Shown in pieces: positions 33,214 through 46,900 of a DNA stretch of 64,000 bases. The stretch lies in assembly GCA_035236585.1 (NCBI GenBank), contig CP141135.1:2142001-2206000 (forward strand). Reading direction: 5' to 3'. A program made the translations under genes and the position numbers. The notes beneath the pieces are model-generated. The model had not been told where the DNA came from, did not search any database, and worked only from the letters and a program-made list of their open reading frames with translations. Numbering within the stretch: the first letter of the stretch is position 1; each line of letters begins with the position of its first letter. Origin of the DNA: Warburgia ugandensis (taxonomy: Eukaryota; Streptophyta; Magnoliopsida; Canellales; Canellaceae).

Positions 33214-34494
33214 ATTAAAGCAATTATATACCAATTTTTAAGTACTATAAGGATTTTTTATTTGTTTGAAGGGTCTTTCTATTGAATGGTTTTATCATTT
33301 TTTCGTGAGCAAAGAATTACAAAGCAAATCACATGCGACGCACCAAATCGTGCACTCTTCTAACTTTAATCTCTATCTAAAGTTAAAAACAAGCGATGTC
33401 GAGTTATATTTTGTATTTTGACTAGGAGAAATGCTTAGTTACTTACAATCAACTGTGTTAGACATTTGTTGGCTTTTCATTATGAATACTTGAGTCTTTG
33501 ACATATTTTGAATTGAGGAATACTTGTCCTCCAAGCAATGGAGGAATATTGGAACCTTTGACCAACAGTAATATTAGGGCCTAAAATTCAATTTCAAGAT
33601 GATAAAGGCTTGGAATTCACCTTTTAGAAATTTCAAATTCCTCCTCTAAGAGAAATATTTAGAACTAAATTAGGAATTTAGAGAGTCTCAGATGACAAGG
33701 GGCATCTCTCTATGTTACTCTTGGTCAAAGGTTTAAGATGGCACTTTTCCTAATGTTGCGGGGATTTTATGTAGATTTAGGAATTATAATATTATGTTTT
33801 AGATGGTTTGCTTCAAAAATTCTTTGCCAAAAAAATAGAGAAAAAAGATAAAAAATCTCTAATCCCATTTTTAAATATGGGGCTGATCACTACATCATAG
33901 ATAGACAGCATTGATTAGAGTATGAGAAATCATAGAATATCAAGACCAACTAGATTGATTAGCATGTGACTTTGAGATGTTCCCTGTGACTTAACAATTA
34001 GCTTTAGGAAGGTCTTTTTAGGGTATTGTATGAGAGGAATGCTAAACGAACCACACTATGAGATGCAATCTAGCAGCCATATTTGTGGAACCAGCTTTGC
34101 ATGATCAGAATTATTCATCTAATTGCTTTGTTTAGTCTGTTTAAGCTTTTGTGGGTTGATGGTGCATAAGTGGGGTGCAGTACAGCAAAGTGCACAATGC
34201 TATCATTCTTCGGAAAACCATCAATTTCTTCCCTCGTTTGTGCTTCCATTAAGAGGATGGGGAACCTTCCAAGCAACGTTTCTTTGTTTAACAGTTAAGT
34301 AATCCATACAGGTGCTGTTTGGTAGGCAGAAAATGGAGACGTAAGATATTTGGGTCTCTGGTGTAATTCAATTTGAAAGAGTAAAACATCTTTATAAAGA
34401 ATTTTTATTGCTGTAGAAATGAATTTTCCTCCATTTCCTGCCAAACTAACATGCCCTTTAAAAGGAAAACCATTGGCAAGTAAGTTAGGTTTTC
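33214..34494. other. Gene-free stretch
   Basis: Probable 3' UTR of the membrane-protein gene for the first ~150 bp, then AT-rich sequence without a recognised feature. Confidence 0.5.
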
Positions 34495-34502
34495 ATTAGA
34501 TG

Positions 34503-35007
34503 TAGGCCTGGCAATTCAGGTTGGCTGGTCGTGTTTGTGTCGTGTCAATACTAACCCATTATAGTATATGGGTCGACATGAACACAACCTGCTTAATAAT
34601 CGCTTCAAGAACCTGTAACTCTAATACGACACGATTATTAAATGAGTCAACATAACACGACTTGTGTAACATGATTAAATAAATGTAAAATAACTAATGT
34701 ATGACGGTTTTTGAAGAATCGTCCTATATTACTATAGTAATATAGGATGGTTTCTAATGAACTGTCCTATATTTTCAACTCGATTGGTTAACAGCTTGCA
34801 AATTAGATAGGTCAACACGACGAATTAAGAGGTCGTGTGTCAAACAGGCCAACACGATGGGTCAACATTAATTGACTCAAACATGACATGATTTTTGACA
34901 TGTTATTTTTGGTCTGACATGAACATGATAAGACTCAACCCTAACCTGCTAAATTCGCGTCTGATTCGAGTTGTGTTATCGTGTCATGTCATATTTTGCC
35001 ACCCCTA
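34503..35007. mobile_element. hAT-type MITE (505 bp) with 8-bp target-site duplication
   Basis: Terminal inverted repeats TAGGCCTGGCAA (left) and TAGGGGTGGCAA (right end, reversed), flanked by perfect 8-bp direct repeats ATTAGATG (34495-34502 and 35008-35015). There is no transposase. The interior has repeats of CACGA/TCGTG phrases and a 24-bp perfect palindrome around 34724-34747. Confidence 0.88.
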
Positions 35008-35249
35008 ATTAGATGTGCACCAACGTACCATGGTATGGTATGGCTACTATTTGTGCGGATCAAACTTAATAAGTTTGGGATGAACAGAGAATTAGGAGGC
35101 ATGTATTTGCATGCATATACATTTTGAAATTTAAGTGAAGGAACAAGGAAGGTGATATGCACTCTTTCCTGCTTTAGTAATGGCATTCTTTTGTTTTACT
35201 ATTTCTATGACACCAACAACAACTTAAATATTATACTTTTTACACACAC

Positions 35250-35310
35250 AAAAAAGCAGTCCAATGTACAAAGCTTCTGTGTATGCAGGGTTTGGAGAAG
35301 GGGGGATTAA
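35250..35310 (-). mobile_element. Au-like SINE fragment (3' end)
   Basis: Minus-strand match to the conserved 3' region seen in other copies here (GGAGCTT..GTGCACTGGGCTGC-type). 5' part missing. Confidence 0.5.
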
Positions 35311-35489
35311 AAAAAAAAAAGCAAAACAAAAACAAGAACAACCAGCAACTGTAAAGTGTGAAGCAGAGGAATAACATTATTGAGGGAGTGTGGGTATGGT
35401 CTCCGTAAAATAATAGTGGCAAAAGTTTGTCATAAAGTTCGAAGAAGCAATTTATAAGACTTGAAGTTCAATTTACTATAGACCCTTAT

Positions 35490-35602
35490 AAAAACAGTCT
35501 TGCAAAAATACAAGGTAAGGTTGTATACTATAAACCTTGTAGTCCACCCCTTCCTTGAATCCCACAATTGAGGGAGCTTTGTGCACTGGGCTGCCCATTT
35601 TA
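35490..35602 (+). mobile_element. Au-like SINE, 5'-truncated
   Basis: Contains AAGGTAAGGTTGTATACTATA, then a CCCCTTCC stretch and GGAGCTTTGTGCACTGGGCTGCCC near 35575-35597 (split: GGAGCTTTGTG and CACTGGGCTGCCC). Confidence 0.7.
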
Positions 35603-36444
35603 AGTTCAATTTACTCTCATTTTTCATTGTACATGCACGTGCCCGTCTTGGAAATCTGGAGTTATCAAGTAGCCAATGGGTGCAGGCTTACATCTGCCAA
35701 GGTGATGTCTTCTTGGAAATGGAGATATGATGCAGCAGAGGCCGCATGTTCAAATGCTTTAGGGGTTGATCCTTCCATTTGACGTTCAAAATCCTTCAAG
35801 GTAGAAACCAGGCTGTAGAATACCCAGCTGTTTGTTAGAATTTTGAAGGATTTTCTCATTAATTAATTGGTTTCTATGAATCTGATTTATATCACATTCT
35901 CATGTTCAAGAGAAGCTTTCTACGATCTCTGTTTCGTCTTAACTCCAATTCAGTATAATTTACTCATAAATGCATTGTGATCCAGTAAAAGGAAAGGGGG
36001 CTAGGATGGCAGGTTCTGCTGGTTAAGTCGACATTTATTACGGTCAGCCTCTCGTCTTCCTCTTCTCAGTTTTTGTCTAGCTCTGGTGAAGGGTTTTCTG
36101 CAGTTGCCGTCTCTGAGAGTCAAACTCCTTTTATTCCTAAGTCTACTAGCACTGCCCACCAATATTATAAACCATTTCTGTAAATAGCTCTACCCCTGAT
36201 TTGTTTAGGGGCTTGTTTGGTAAATTTTGAACCTGAGCCTGCAAGATTAGTCTTCAGCCAGGCATAAATTGAGAATAAATCCTTCACCCAGTTTCGAACT
36301 GAATTGGAGGTCTGCCACTTCAAGGTGCCTGTGTAATCAAGAAGTACCCACAGTTTCACAATGGTCAGCAATTTCAGATTCAGTATCACTGAAGTTCTCA
36401 TTTAAACTGTAATCATGCAGGTTTGTTTCTGCCATAAAAATAAA

Positions 36445-36605
36445 AAAGGGCAACCTGGTGTACAAAATTCCCATGTATGCGAGTCCTAAAAAGGGGCAGA
36501 CCACAAAGGATCTATAGTATGTAGCCTTACCTTGCATTTTTTAGGATGCTCTTTCCACACCTTAAACCCCGTTGGTGACAATTTTACCTTGCATCAAAGC
36601 TCTCT
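36445..36605 (-). mobile_element. Au-like SINE, reverse orientation
   Basis: Near full length in reverse: poly-T-type 3' end, GGGCAACC.. tail, pyrimidine/purine middle and degenerate tRNA-like promoter remnant near 36560-36600. Confidence 0.7.
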
Positions 36606-36628
36606 TTCTAAGTCTGTTTATATCATAA

Positions 36629-36765
36629 ATGGTAGCCAGTTACACGAAGCTCTAAGGAAGAGGTGGACGACAATGGTCTATAGTATGTAGCTTCACCTTA
36701 TATTGTTGCAATAGGCTGTTTTCATGTCTCCAAACTCTGACCACAAAGTGACTTTGCCAATTTAT
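36629..36765 (-). mobile_element. Au-like SINE fragment, reverse orientation
   Basis: Degenerate copy sharing the CTATAGTATGTAG and CACCTTATATTGTTGCA blocks with the preceding copy. Confidence 0.55.
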
Positions 36766-36863
36766 AGCTATTTAGTACCATTTATTCCTAAAATGCCCCT
36801 ACCAAATTTTCAACATCTATGAACTATGAACAGTCCCATTAGGTACATTTCTCTTGCTTCATA

Positions 36864-37045
36864 AAAGGACAGTCTCAGTGCACGAAGCTCCCGCCTATGC
36901 AGGGTTCAAGGATGGGGCGGGCCACAATAGCCTAAAGTAGGTAACCTTAATTTGCATTTTTGTAAGAGACTAATTTCACTCCTTGAACCCGTAACCTCAA
37001 AGTCACGTGACGACAACTTTTACTGTAGCACAAAGCTCCCTTGCT
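36864..37045 (-). mobile_element. Au-like SINE, reverse orientation
   Basis: About 180 bp, well preserved: GTGCACGAAGCTCCCGCC at the 3' end and, reversed, a B-box-like region (CTTGAACCCGTAACCTC) near 36983-36999. Confidence 0.75.
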
Positions 37046-37515
37046 AAATCTATAATTTAATTCAAAAGCATTTGCATTTCACCAGAGCTTCCTAAAGCTA
37101 ACTGTTAAGAAAAGGAACATCTCAAGTCACATCCCAACAAAGCTTTTCCATTCCAGATGCCTTTCTAACTAACCCCTTCACTAAAGGAAAGATGGACATG
37201 GCCTCCTGGACAAAAGGAGGTTTCTGCTTTTGGAATGCTAGTGCATTTTGTCTTGCGTCCCACAGTTACAGACCCCACTTTCTAATCCATGTTTTTTTGT
37301 TTTGATATCCTTGGATTTCTGATCTTAGATCAAATCAAATGCCAAGGAAAACAAGATTACGGCCGTTCGATTCTGCAGCTTAGTTGTGAGAAAGATCCTC
37401 GCCATTCGAATTGCAAGATTGTCATGGGTGTGATGAAGTTGGGAGGATAGAAGATGATTTCATTCTTCCCCTCGTTGGAGAAATTTGGATATCATAAAAG
37501 GAAATTGAAGGGAAG

Positions 37516-37692
37516 TTTTGGCGCAATAGTAAAGTTGCAATTGTATGATTTGGAGGTCACAGTTCAAGGCGTAGAAATAGCCTCTTGTAAAAATGTAAGG
37601 TAAGACTGCATACTATTCACCCTTCTCATCCTCCCCTTCCTCAGACGCCATATATGTAGGAGCTTTGTGCAGTGGGGCTGCCCTTTTTAGAT
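37516..37692 (+). mobile_element. Au-like SINE, full length
   Basis: Starts GGCGCAATAGTAAAGTTGCA (A-box-like), then GTTCAAGGC (B-box-like), AATGTAAGGTAAGACTGCAT, the CCCCTTCC region and GGAGCTTTGTGCAGTGGGGC ending in a T-run. tRNA-derived SINEs of this type are transcribed by RNA polymerase III. Confidence 0.8.
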
Positions 37693-37759
37693 AGAAGGAA
37701 ATTAATGACATATGGGTCTTTCATGGAGGAGCTATTTGAAAATTTCTAAAATGGTGCTA

Positions 37760-38101
37760 GGGGTGCTTGGAATGGAGTGAATTGGATTTAGATGACATGA
37801 CATGAGATCTATCTTGAGATGACTTGAGTTGAGTTGAGATCATCTCACATCTATCCCAAGCACTACTAACTATGAGACAAGGAAATATCATTCATTCTCA
37901 ACCCAACTCAAGCATCACTAACACTTGTATGACTCATGCACCCAAGCCTCCTAGTGCAGTGGTGCATGAAGGAATCTCTTGCTTGGGTGACTATGGTTCA
38001 ATGTTTTCCATTGTTGGGGTGTATTTAACTTTAAAAAGAAAAGAAGTGATATGACCATCTCATCTCATCTCAAAGTCAAGCTCACTCCATCTCAAGCACC
38101 A
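37760..38101. mobile_element. MITE with GGTGCTTG inverted ends, nested
   Basis: Left end GGGGTGCTTGGAATGGAGTG and right end, reversed, TGGTGCTTGAGATGGAGTG, flanked by CTA on both sides. Internal CAAGCACTACTAAC (~37857) and CAAGCATCACTAAC (~37908) repeat the terminus, suggesting insertion of one copy in another or internal duplication. Confidence 0.6.
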
Positions 38102-40030
38102 CTAACATCATTAAGAGATGAATTCCAACCTTCTTTTTTAGTAAATAAAATGATATATTAAAGAAGAATTGAAAGACAAGCACATCTCCAAAGTTTAGAT
38201 TGGAAAATACATTGGCAAGCCCAAAAATCATAAAATTCCAGAAATATTTGAGGAATGACAAGTACAAGGATATGGATTTAATCTTGTAATTTGCCTCTTT
38301 TACCAGAACTGTCAATCATATTTGGGAATTTGATAAATCATTTTAAAAAAATTTGAGTTTCAGTATATAAATTCATGTTTAATTTGATAAATTTGCAAAT
38401 AATTAGAAATATATAAGAACTTTTAAATTATCTGGAAAAAAATTAAGGAATAAAAACCTTATAAAATTTTAATATTTTTTTAAAATTATTAATAGCTTCT
38501 CTGCGCCTATGCCAGCAAGGAGGAACAAAATTAATGAGTTTGGGCTCATCCATCAAACATAAAGATCAAAACAGGCAGGTACATGGTCTTCCAAACAAAA
38601 AAAATGAAAGAGTGAGGAAACATTGAAGCATGCCAATCGCTAAAACAATTTCCTTGTCAAAAGATATCACCAAATTTTGAGAATAAAATTTTAGTGATTC
38701 GTACTACGGGAAAAGTGTCGCTAAAAATAAAGTCAGCCAAGGAAAGCATTTGTTATAATCTTTAGCAAGACCAACTTACAGTACAAGACATTGGTTTAAG
38801 AAATTGACTCGACTAAGTTCTAGGTGTATTGGTTAAGTTCTTAACTATCCTTTTTTATTGCCGCCATCCAAGCTTTTTAGACCTTGAAGTTGAATTTTAG
38901 GCACCAAAGGTCTTTTTCACCTCCAGAAAGTGAGATGGGTGGATAGAGGACATGTCCCACTCCTTTTGTCTAAATGCCTTTGTCTGTAGTAAATTAATAA
39001 TGCAAGGGAAGTCTTTGATGAGAATCAAGCCGTACATCTAAGTAGAATTGTTCCCTAATTTTCCTTTTATTTTTTCTAAAATTTATCTATTATATGTATT
39101 TATATTGATTAAAAATTATTTCTTCCTTAAGGCCTATGTCTCTCAATTGAACTTGATGGGGCCCAGTTAAACTGTGAGTGCTTGATTGGGATGATCGAGC
39201 CAGTTGATCTGTCGGGATTTCTTCATCGTCCACCAAGGGTAGCTCAATCTTGATCAAGAATAGGCTCGTTGAGAGTGTACCTTAACAAACGAATGGTTTG
39301 GATCATCAAATAGTGGACCCACTTGTACTTGGCTCACAAGATGGATAATATAATATGATATTGATGCTTAGATAAAAAGAGGAACTAAGTAGGGGAGACT
39401 ATTATCAGATTTGATTACCCATTTCTTGACCATTGATTCTTCTTAAACGATAAAGCAACGGCTAGGATTATTTAATAATAGCAAATCGGGATAAAAATCG
39501 TTTCTCACTAGATCAATGACTTGAAAGATATAAAACCCATGCAATATCTATTATGACTTGAATGTTCACGTGTGAGCTAATTAGATCCCACAAAGTCACT
39601 TTTTTTTCCCATGATATCAGTGTTATTTACCATCAAATAAATAAACGGTCATGATCACATTAGTTACATATTAGTGGGGCCCTTTGCTCAGATTGCAGAA
39701 CTTTTAAGGTATCAGCAAGTGACATCCAAGTCGTTGATTTACATGACCTATCTCCTAATTGAACATTTCCAACCATCCATTTTACACAATTTAGTTGTAA
39801 GATAATTATTGATCACGGCCTATGTAAGATGAGATCTAGCAAATTAAAGGTTTTGATCACTACATACTCAGCCCAAGATTCTCATGAATTAGATGATCGG
39901 GAGCATTGAAATGTTAGATCTCAGAGTAAGGGACCATCTAATGGACAAGATTGTCGTTGAGCAAGGACAATCTTAAGAGTAGATCTAAAATCTAACGGTT
40001 TGGATCACTTAGCAAATTGGCCCACTGCAC
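38102..40030. other. Gene-free stretch upstream of VPS41
   Basis: Very AT-rich in 38340-38500; no exon or named repeat recognised. Confidence 0.5.
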
Positions 40031-40033
40031 CCA

Positions 40034-40150
40034 TATAAATTTGTTCTTCTAGCGTCTCATTTCAATTCCCCGCAAAATTGGAGTTCTCCGGCAATTTCCC
40101 TTTTCGATATTTTTTCCCTTATTTTGCAGGAAAAGGAAGAAAAACCAGAG

Positions 40151-40184
<34 letters not shown>
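40034..40184 (+). promoter_or_regulatory. VPS41: VPS41 core promoter and leader
   Basis: TATAAAT at 40034-40040 lies 150 bp before the ATG. The leader ends in a (GA)n run at 40152-40183. Confidence 0.6.
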
Positions 40185-40187
<3 letters not shown>

Positions 40188-43100
40188 GCTCGAAATCCGA
40201 CTGAAAATGGCGTAGAAGGCGACGATGAGAGAGAAGAAGAAGAAGATGATGAGGTAGACGATGAAGGAGAATTGGAGGAAGAAGAAGACGAACCACGGCT
40301 GAAATACCAGAGAATGGGAGGAAGTATTCCTTCTCTGCTTTCTAGTGATGCGGCTTCTTCAATTTCGGTAGCTGAACGCATGATCGCGTTGGGAACTCAC
40401 GATGGAACAGTCCACATCCTCGATTTTATGGGAAATCAGGTTTGCGATTTCGTAACTCGTGAAAAGAAAGAAAATCCCCAAACTCTGTGATTGTTTAGCT
40501 GTTTTTCTTCAAATCTGTGGGAATTCTCTGGAAAGAAATCTTTTTTATTTGCTAGAACTAGTCGATAAGTTCCAGTGATCTTCAATTTGCGGTTGTTGAA
40601 TTCTTAGTACAAATTTTAAAAAATCTATTTCATTTGTGAAGCTTATTGATAATGAATACAAGGCTTTTCATCACTCAGTTCATTGATAAAGTGGAAAATT
40701 TCCAAAATTTCTGATAATTTAGCTCTTTCTCTTGGAATCTGTGAAAATTCTGTGAAAAACATGCCTTTTTTTTCTTTAATTTGGTTGCATCATCCCTGGA
40801 TAAATTTAAATAAATCTAGTATTCGTAGGTCTTGTTATTTGGTATCGAAAAATACATTTTTAATAGCTTAATAAAGTAGGAGTTGTTTTGATTTATTCCA
40901 TTTGTTTTAAATGAGCATTGATAATCATCATCAGGTTTTTCATTAGTCAACTATGAGAAAACGAGAAATCCCCATTTTTCATCGTTATTTTACTTATTCT
41001 CTCGAATCAGTGAGAATTCTGTAAGAAAATTGCTTTTAAATTTATTGGTATCCAGTTATATTCGAAATTGAAAATCACTTCTTTATACTCGAAATAAGTG
41101 AATTATGATTAACTCTTTTTCATTAGTTCTTCGTTATATCAATGTTTTGGATTGTAGTTAGGAACTTCATCTTTTGATTATAGGTTGTTGTCTTGACAGG
41201 TCAAGGAATTCTCTGCTCATACAGCTACTGTCAATGACCTTAGTTTTGATGGGGAAGGGGAATATATAGGTAGCTGCTCAGATGATGGATATGTAGTAAT
41301 CAATAGCCTATTTACTGATGAAAGATTGAGGTTTGAGTATCATCGACCGATGAAAGCTATTGCTCTTGACCCAGAATATTCAAGAAATTCTTCACGGAGG
41401 TTTGTAGCTGGTGGTTTAGCTGGTCATCTATTTCTAAACAGTAAGAAGTGGCTGGGTTATCGAGATCAGGTTTGTGTCATTTTGCTGGAATACAGAAAGA
41501 GAAATCGAGGAACTATTATCGTTGTTAACGACAGAAATATTGGTTTTCTTCAGGTGCTACACTCTGGTGAAGGCCCCATACATGCTGTGAAGTGGAGAAC
41601 GAGTCTCATTGCTTGGGCTAATGATGCTGGCGTCAAAGTTTACGATATGGCAAATGACCAACGCATTACATTTATTGAAAGGCCTCGAGGCAGCCCACGC
41701 CCTGAGCTCTTACTCCCTCACTTAGTTTGGCAGGTTGGTGAAGTAGTTATCCCTTTTCGTGATTACTGAAATCAACTCTAGCGCTAACTGAGAAGTTTTT
41801 GTATTAGGATGATACACTCTTGGTTATTGGGTGGGGAACATCTGTAAAAGTTGCTGCAATTAGAGGCACTCCATCTGGAGTTAATGGAACACAGAAGAAT
41901 ATCCATGTATCAAGTGCAAAGCATGTGGACATTGTGGCATCATTTCAGACCAACTATTTCATTTCAGGAATTGCTCCTTATGGTGACGCTTTGGTTGTTC
42001 TAGCTTATATTCCAGAGGAAGAGAATGGAGAGAAAGAATTTAGTAGCACTGTTCCTTCTCGCCAGGTATGTCTCCCAAATTCTATTGTTATGGATCTGAA
42101 AAGCTCCCTTAATCATCTTCATCATTGCAAGATGCAACCATAAATCAGGACAAATGAACACTTTCCCTTGTGGTAACCATGATATTCCCATGTTGGAGCT
42201 ATGTTCAAACTCATTTTGCTAGTTTGCTGGTATGCATTTGTAGTTTTTCCGGAATTTGTTTAAACATCTTCTTTAGCCTATGAAGGCAGTTCCTTTTCAT
42301 TGAGCACTGTAGTTGCATTATTGTGCATTGTCTGCCCTTCTCTTTCTGCCCAGTATTTCCTTGGTAAAATGTCGTGTGAATAGTTTTGGAACTTATCTAA
42401 TGTTTCTACATTGCATTATGTTATTTTCTTCTCCAGTAGTGTACAGTACAGAGTTAAACTACAAAATCTGGGGTGCTGATGGCATCTTCTTTTTGCATTC
42501 GTAGCGGATACCATCAGTTAGATGCTCAGTGCCTTATCTGTTCTAGATAGTTAAACAAGTTGGAGTATTTTGTAGATAGGTGGTATACTTGTATACCATG
42601 TAATATGAGATAAGTTGAAATGTAACGGCTTGTAATCATTTGTATATCTGAGACCTCTGAGAAAAACATTAAGATGTATAATATGTAAAGGGTTTCACGT
42701 GGTTATATAGACATAATTAAAGTTATGTATGAGGGAGCGGTAACAAATGTTAAGACCACTAGTGGCGAGACCGGTGATTTTCCTATCACTGTAGGATTGC
42801 ACCAAGGATCGGCATTGAGCCCATACCTTTTCACGTTGGTTATGGATGATTTAACAAAATATCTGCACGAGGAGATTTCCTGGTGCATGATATTTGCAGA
42901 TGATGTAGTCTTACTTGATGAGGCAAAGGAGGGTGTAAACACAAAGCTAGAGTTATAGAAAGAAGCATTAGAATCTAAAGGATTTAAAATCAGTCAAACT
43001 AAGACATAATATATGGAATGCAATTTTAGCAAGGAGAGGAGTAGGAGTAGAATACCAGTCAAGATTGATAACCAAGAAATCCTTGTAAAAGACTACTTTT

Positions 43101-43872
43101 GGTACTTAGGATCAATGATTCATGAGACTGGAGAGATTGAGAGCGAGGTTACCCAGACAATCCAAGCGGGTTGGAACAAATGGAGATGTGCATCTGGAGT
43201 TTTGTGTGATCGGCGGGTGCCACTCAAACTAAAAGGAAAATTCTATAGGATGGCCATAAGGCCGGCCATGTTCTATGGGTCAAAGTATTGGGCAGTTAAG
43301 GAACATCATGTTCATAGGATGAGCGTCGCAGAAATGAGGACGTTGAGATGGACGAGTGGTAAGACAAGAAAAGATAGAATTAGGAATGAAAATATTAGAG
43401 GAAATTTAGGGGTAGCCCTACTAGGTAACAAGATGAGGGAGATTAGATTTAGATGGTTTGGACATGTCTAAAGGAGACCGAAAATGGCACCGGTTAGAAG
43501 GAGTGAGGCAATGCAAGTAGAAGGTTCTAAAAGGGCAAGGGGAAGGCCCAAAATAACGTGGATAGTAGTGAGGAAAGATTTAAAAACTTTAGGACTAAAT
43601 GAAGCTATGGTAATTAACAGAGAGGAATAAAGGAATAAGATTCATGTGGCCGATCCCTAATTGGGATAAGATCTTGATGATGATATATAATATGTTAAGG
43701 AAAGGCCCCTTTCTATGTAAGAGGGTTCATCCAAAACCTAAATTGTTTGTTGAATCTTGAAATGAAGTCCTTTCATCCATTTCATAATAAATAGTGAAAC
43801 TGATAACTCCCCTATTCTCTCTAGCAGCAACCTTTTCTGTCCTCAAGCATTCTTTCCCAAACGCCACTTCCT

Positions 43873-43922
<50 letters not shown>

Positions 43923-46900
43923 GCATCTTTTCTTTTGCATACATATGGTCATTTACTCTAAAAAAGAAAGCTGAAAATATCATGAGATAAATAATTTGTT
44001 TTTCTTGTTTTGTGCAGAAATACCATTGATGGTCTTCTCTGTTTATTAGTATTTTTGTAGGACTGTCCTAAAAAAGTGAAAGTTATGTACAAGAATGAAA
44101 GAAGTCTTTTTCTGGTATTCATGATAAAAGTAAGCCTAAAATCTAAAATTTATTGAGAAAAATCATGTGTCTAACAATGATAACAAACAATTATTGCTGT
44201 AACTGTCTACTCTATTTCAGTTTGCATTTCCCATGGGAAACCTTGCATGAATGTTCTTCCTGTAAGCAAATTATTTACTGCTCCATCTCAGCCCATTTAC
44301 GTAGGGTAAATGGTGAGCTAGCTTGTCATAGCACACAACATTCATGTTATTTAAGTTGGTTATATCAAAATTAAACTGCTGACAAGTGATCTCTTTGGTG
44401 ACGGATACAGAAGCGGCTGGGGAAATCTTGGGGTCTGTTTCTAGTTGGCAGAAGGAAAAAATTCATTTGAGTCAGGTCATAGGATGGTTGCATCCTTAAA
44501 ATCTAATAATATTTAATTATCACAATGAGAGCTGCTTTTGTTTTGTTTTCCTGAGGAAGTATCATCTTAGGGGGTGTGAAACTTTATCCATTTTAGTAGT
44601 AGAAAGAAGTTGGTCTCTCGCCAGTGTGCTCTTTGGCTTCTCTGTTGTGCCATACTTTGCATCCAATGATTTAGTCAATGTTGTTTTTGGCCAATGTTGG
44701 GATCCAAGGAGTTGGACTAGCTACTCTTACTTAAAGACGTCTGAATGTTTCAACAGGGTACTGCTCAGAGACCAGAAGTACGGATAGTCACATGGAAGAA
44801 TGATGAACTTGCTATGGATGCTCTGCCTGTACACGGCTTTGAGCACTACAAAGCAAAGGATTATGCCCTCGCTCATGCTCCTTTTAGTGGTATGTTATGT
44901 CACAAGTTTTATAATTATGTCATAATAAGGTTGGGTTCTGGTAGCAGATAGTATAACTACTTTTGCATTTGAATGCAGGGAGCAGCTATGCAGGTGGTCA
45001 GTGGGCTGCTGGTGATGAGCCTTTGTACTACATAGTCTCTCCGAAGGATGTAGTCATTGCAAAGCCTAGGTTAGTGTTTGGTGTGCTAAAAGCAAATTAT
45101 CTTCTTCTGTTTCTGGTTTCACATTCTGATTTACTGTAGTGATTAGTGAAATTCAGAAATTTTGATGGGTTGAAACTCTCAGTTATACTTTGAGAGTTGG
45201 AACTTTGTTGTTTATTTTGTAGTTTCTGTATTTATGCGGAGTATAGATCATTATAATACCTACCAGTGGCAATATTTGATTTGATTGAGCAAACGTTTAA
45301 TCCTTTTGGTTATTCATGAGTATCTCACATTCTCATACCAGCGTAAGGCCTTTTATCTCCTTAACTGAGTTTGCATAGAGGAAAGCCTTATATTTTTCTG
45401 TCATCAGGGATGCTGAAGATCATATCTCTTGGCTTCTTCAGCATGGATGGCATGAGAAAGCGTTGGCTGCAGTTGAAGCAGGACAAGGACGGACTGAGCT
45501 TCTTGATGAGGTTTCAAGTTCATTATTTCTTTTTTTTTCCAGTGACATTTAGGTGCTGGCTATGATTAAGAAGCTAAAGATGTACTCTACATGCAACCAT
45601 GCAAATAGATTTTGAGCTTATGTTCCAAGCATGCGGCCATATATTTTCGATTGGAATTGAGTTGTGATTTTGCCTTTTGTCATCCGATATGTATAACTCA
45701 GAATCTCAAGCTTGAGGTGCTGACCTGTTAGTATTGCAATTTATGAGTTCTACTTGAGACAAGAAAAATGTGAGCTTGTGTTAAGATATTTCCACGCATT
45801 AAATAATCAATACTTAGTGGTTCTACCTTCTGTTCTGGTGAAATGAATCTCTTAGGATCTCCTGTGGGAATGATTTGGAAGATCATGGGAAATAGTAAGG
45901 AACCCTAGGTCCACCTTGAAATTCCATAACAAGCTGCAGCTTTGACCAAACACTATTAACGACTTGAAAACAGCAGGATATCCAAATTCCTCTCAGTGAC
46001 CTAGAAGCAAAGATTAGTCACATCATGCTTTTCATCTTATAACTTCCCCTATCTCAAATAAGCCCAAACCTTTTGAGGAGACACTAGCATGAGAACTTCA
46101 GACCATCTTTCACCTTTTTTTTTCCCCTCAGGGAAACACATTTGACTTTCTTTATGATAGAAACAAAAGTGTCATGTGTCTTTTTTGCTGGCTACTACAT
46201 GTCCAGCATCCATAATATCCATGCTATATAAAAGATTCATATGCAATGATACCATATGGCTTTGCCTGGTTTCCGAGACAGATAAACCTTGCCACTCCTA
46301 GCACTTGTACTGCATATGTATGAGTACTGAGATGCACTGTTTTTTTCACTGCTTCACAATTCCATAATTGGTAGTTTGGTTTGTTCCTGTACTTACATTT
46401 AGCTCAGTTGTCATAGATATGCCATTTTTGGAATCCTCAATCTTTCTCAGTGAAAATTCTGGAGAAATTTTATGTTTATATGGACATAGTTAATGTGAAC
46501 TCTTGAGTTTTTCAGATCATCCTTTACATGTTCAGGTTGGCTCGAGGTACCTTGATCATTTGATTCTGGAAAGGAATTATGCTGAAGCTGCCTCTTTGTG
46601 CCCCAAGTTGTTGCGTGGATCTGCTTCAGCATGGGAAAGGTTAGGGAACGATCTCTGTTTAATAACTTTCTATTGTTCATGTTCTCATGAATAACAGGAT
46701 CTTGTTTCACAGATGGGTTTTCCACTTTGCTCATCTCCGGCAGCTGCCTGTATTGGTTCCTTACATGCCAACAGAAAATCCAAGGCTTCGTGATACAGCT
46801 TATGAGGTCTGCAAGTTAGACCATATTCTGCATCTTCTGTTTTACATTATAGTATATACCATTAGATATGCTGTTTTATGGGATTTATTAATAATGGATA

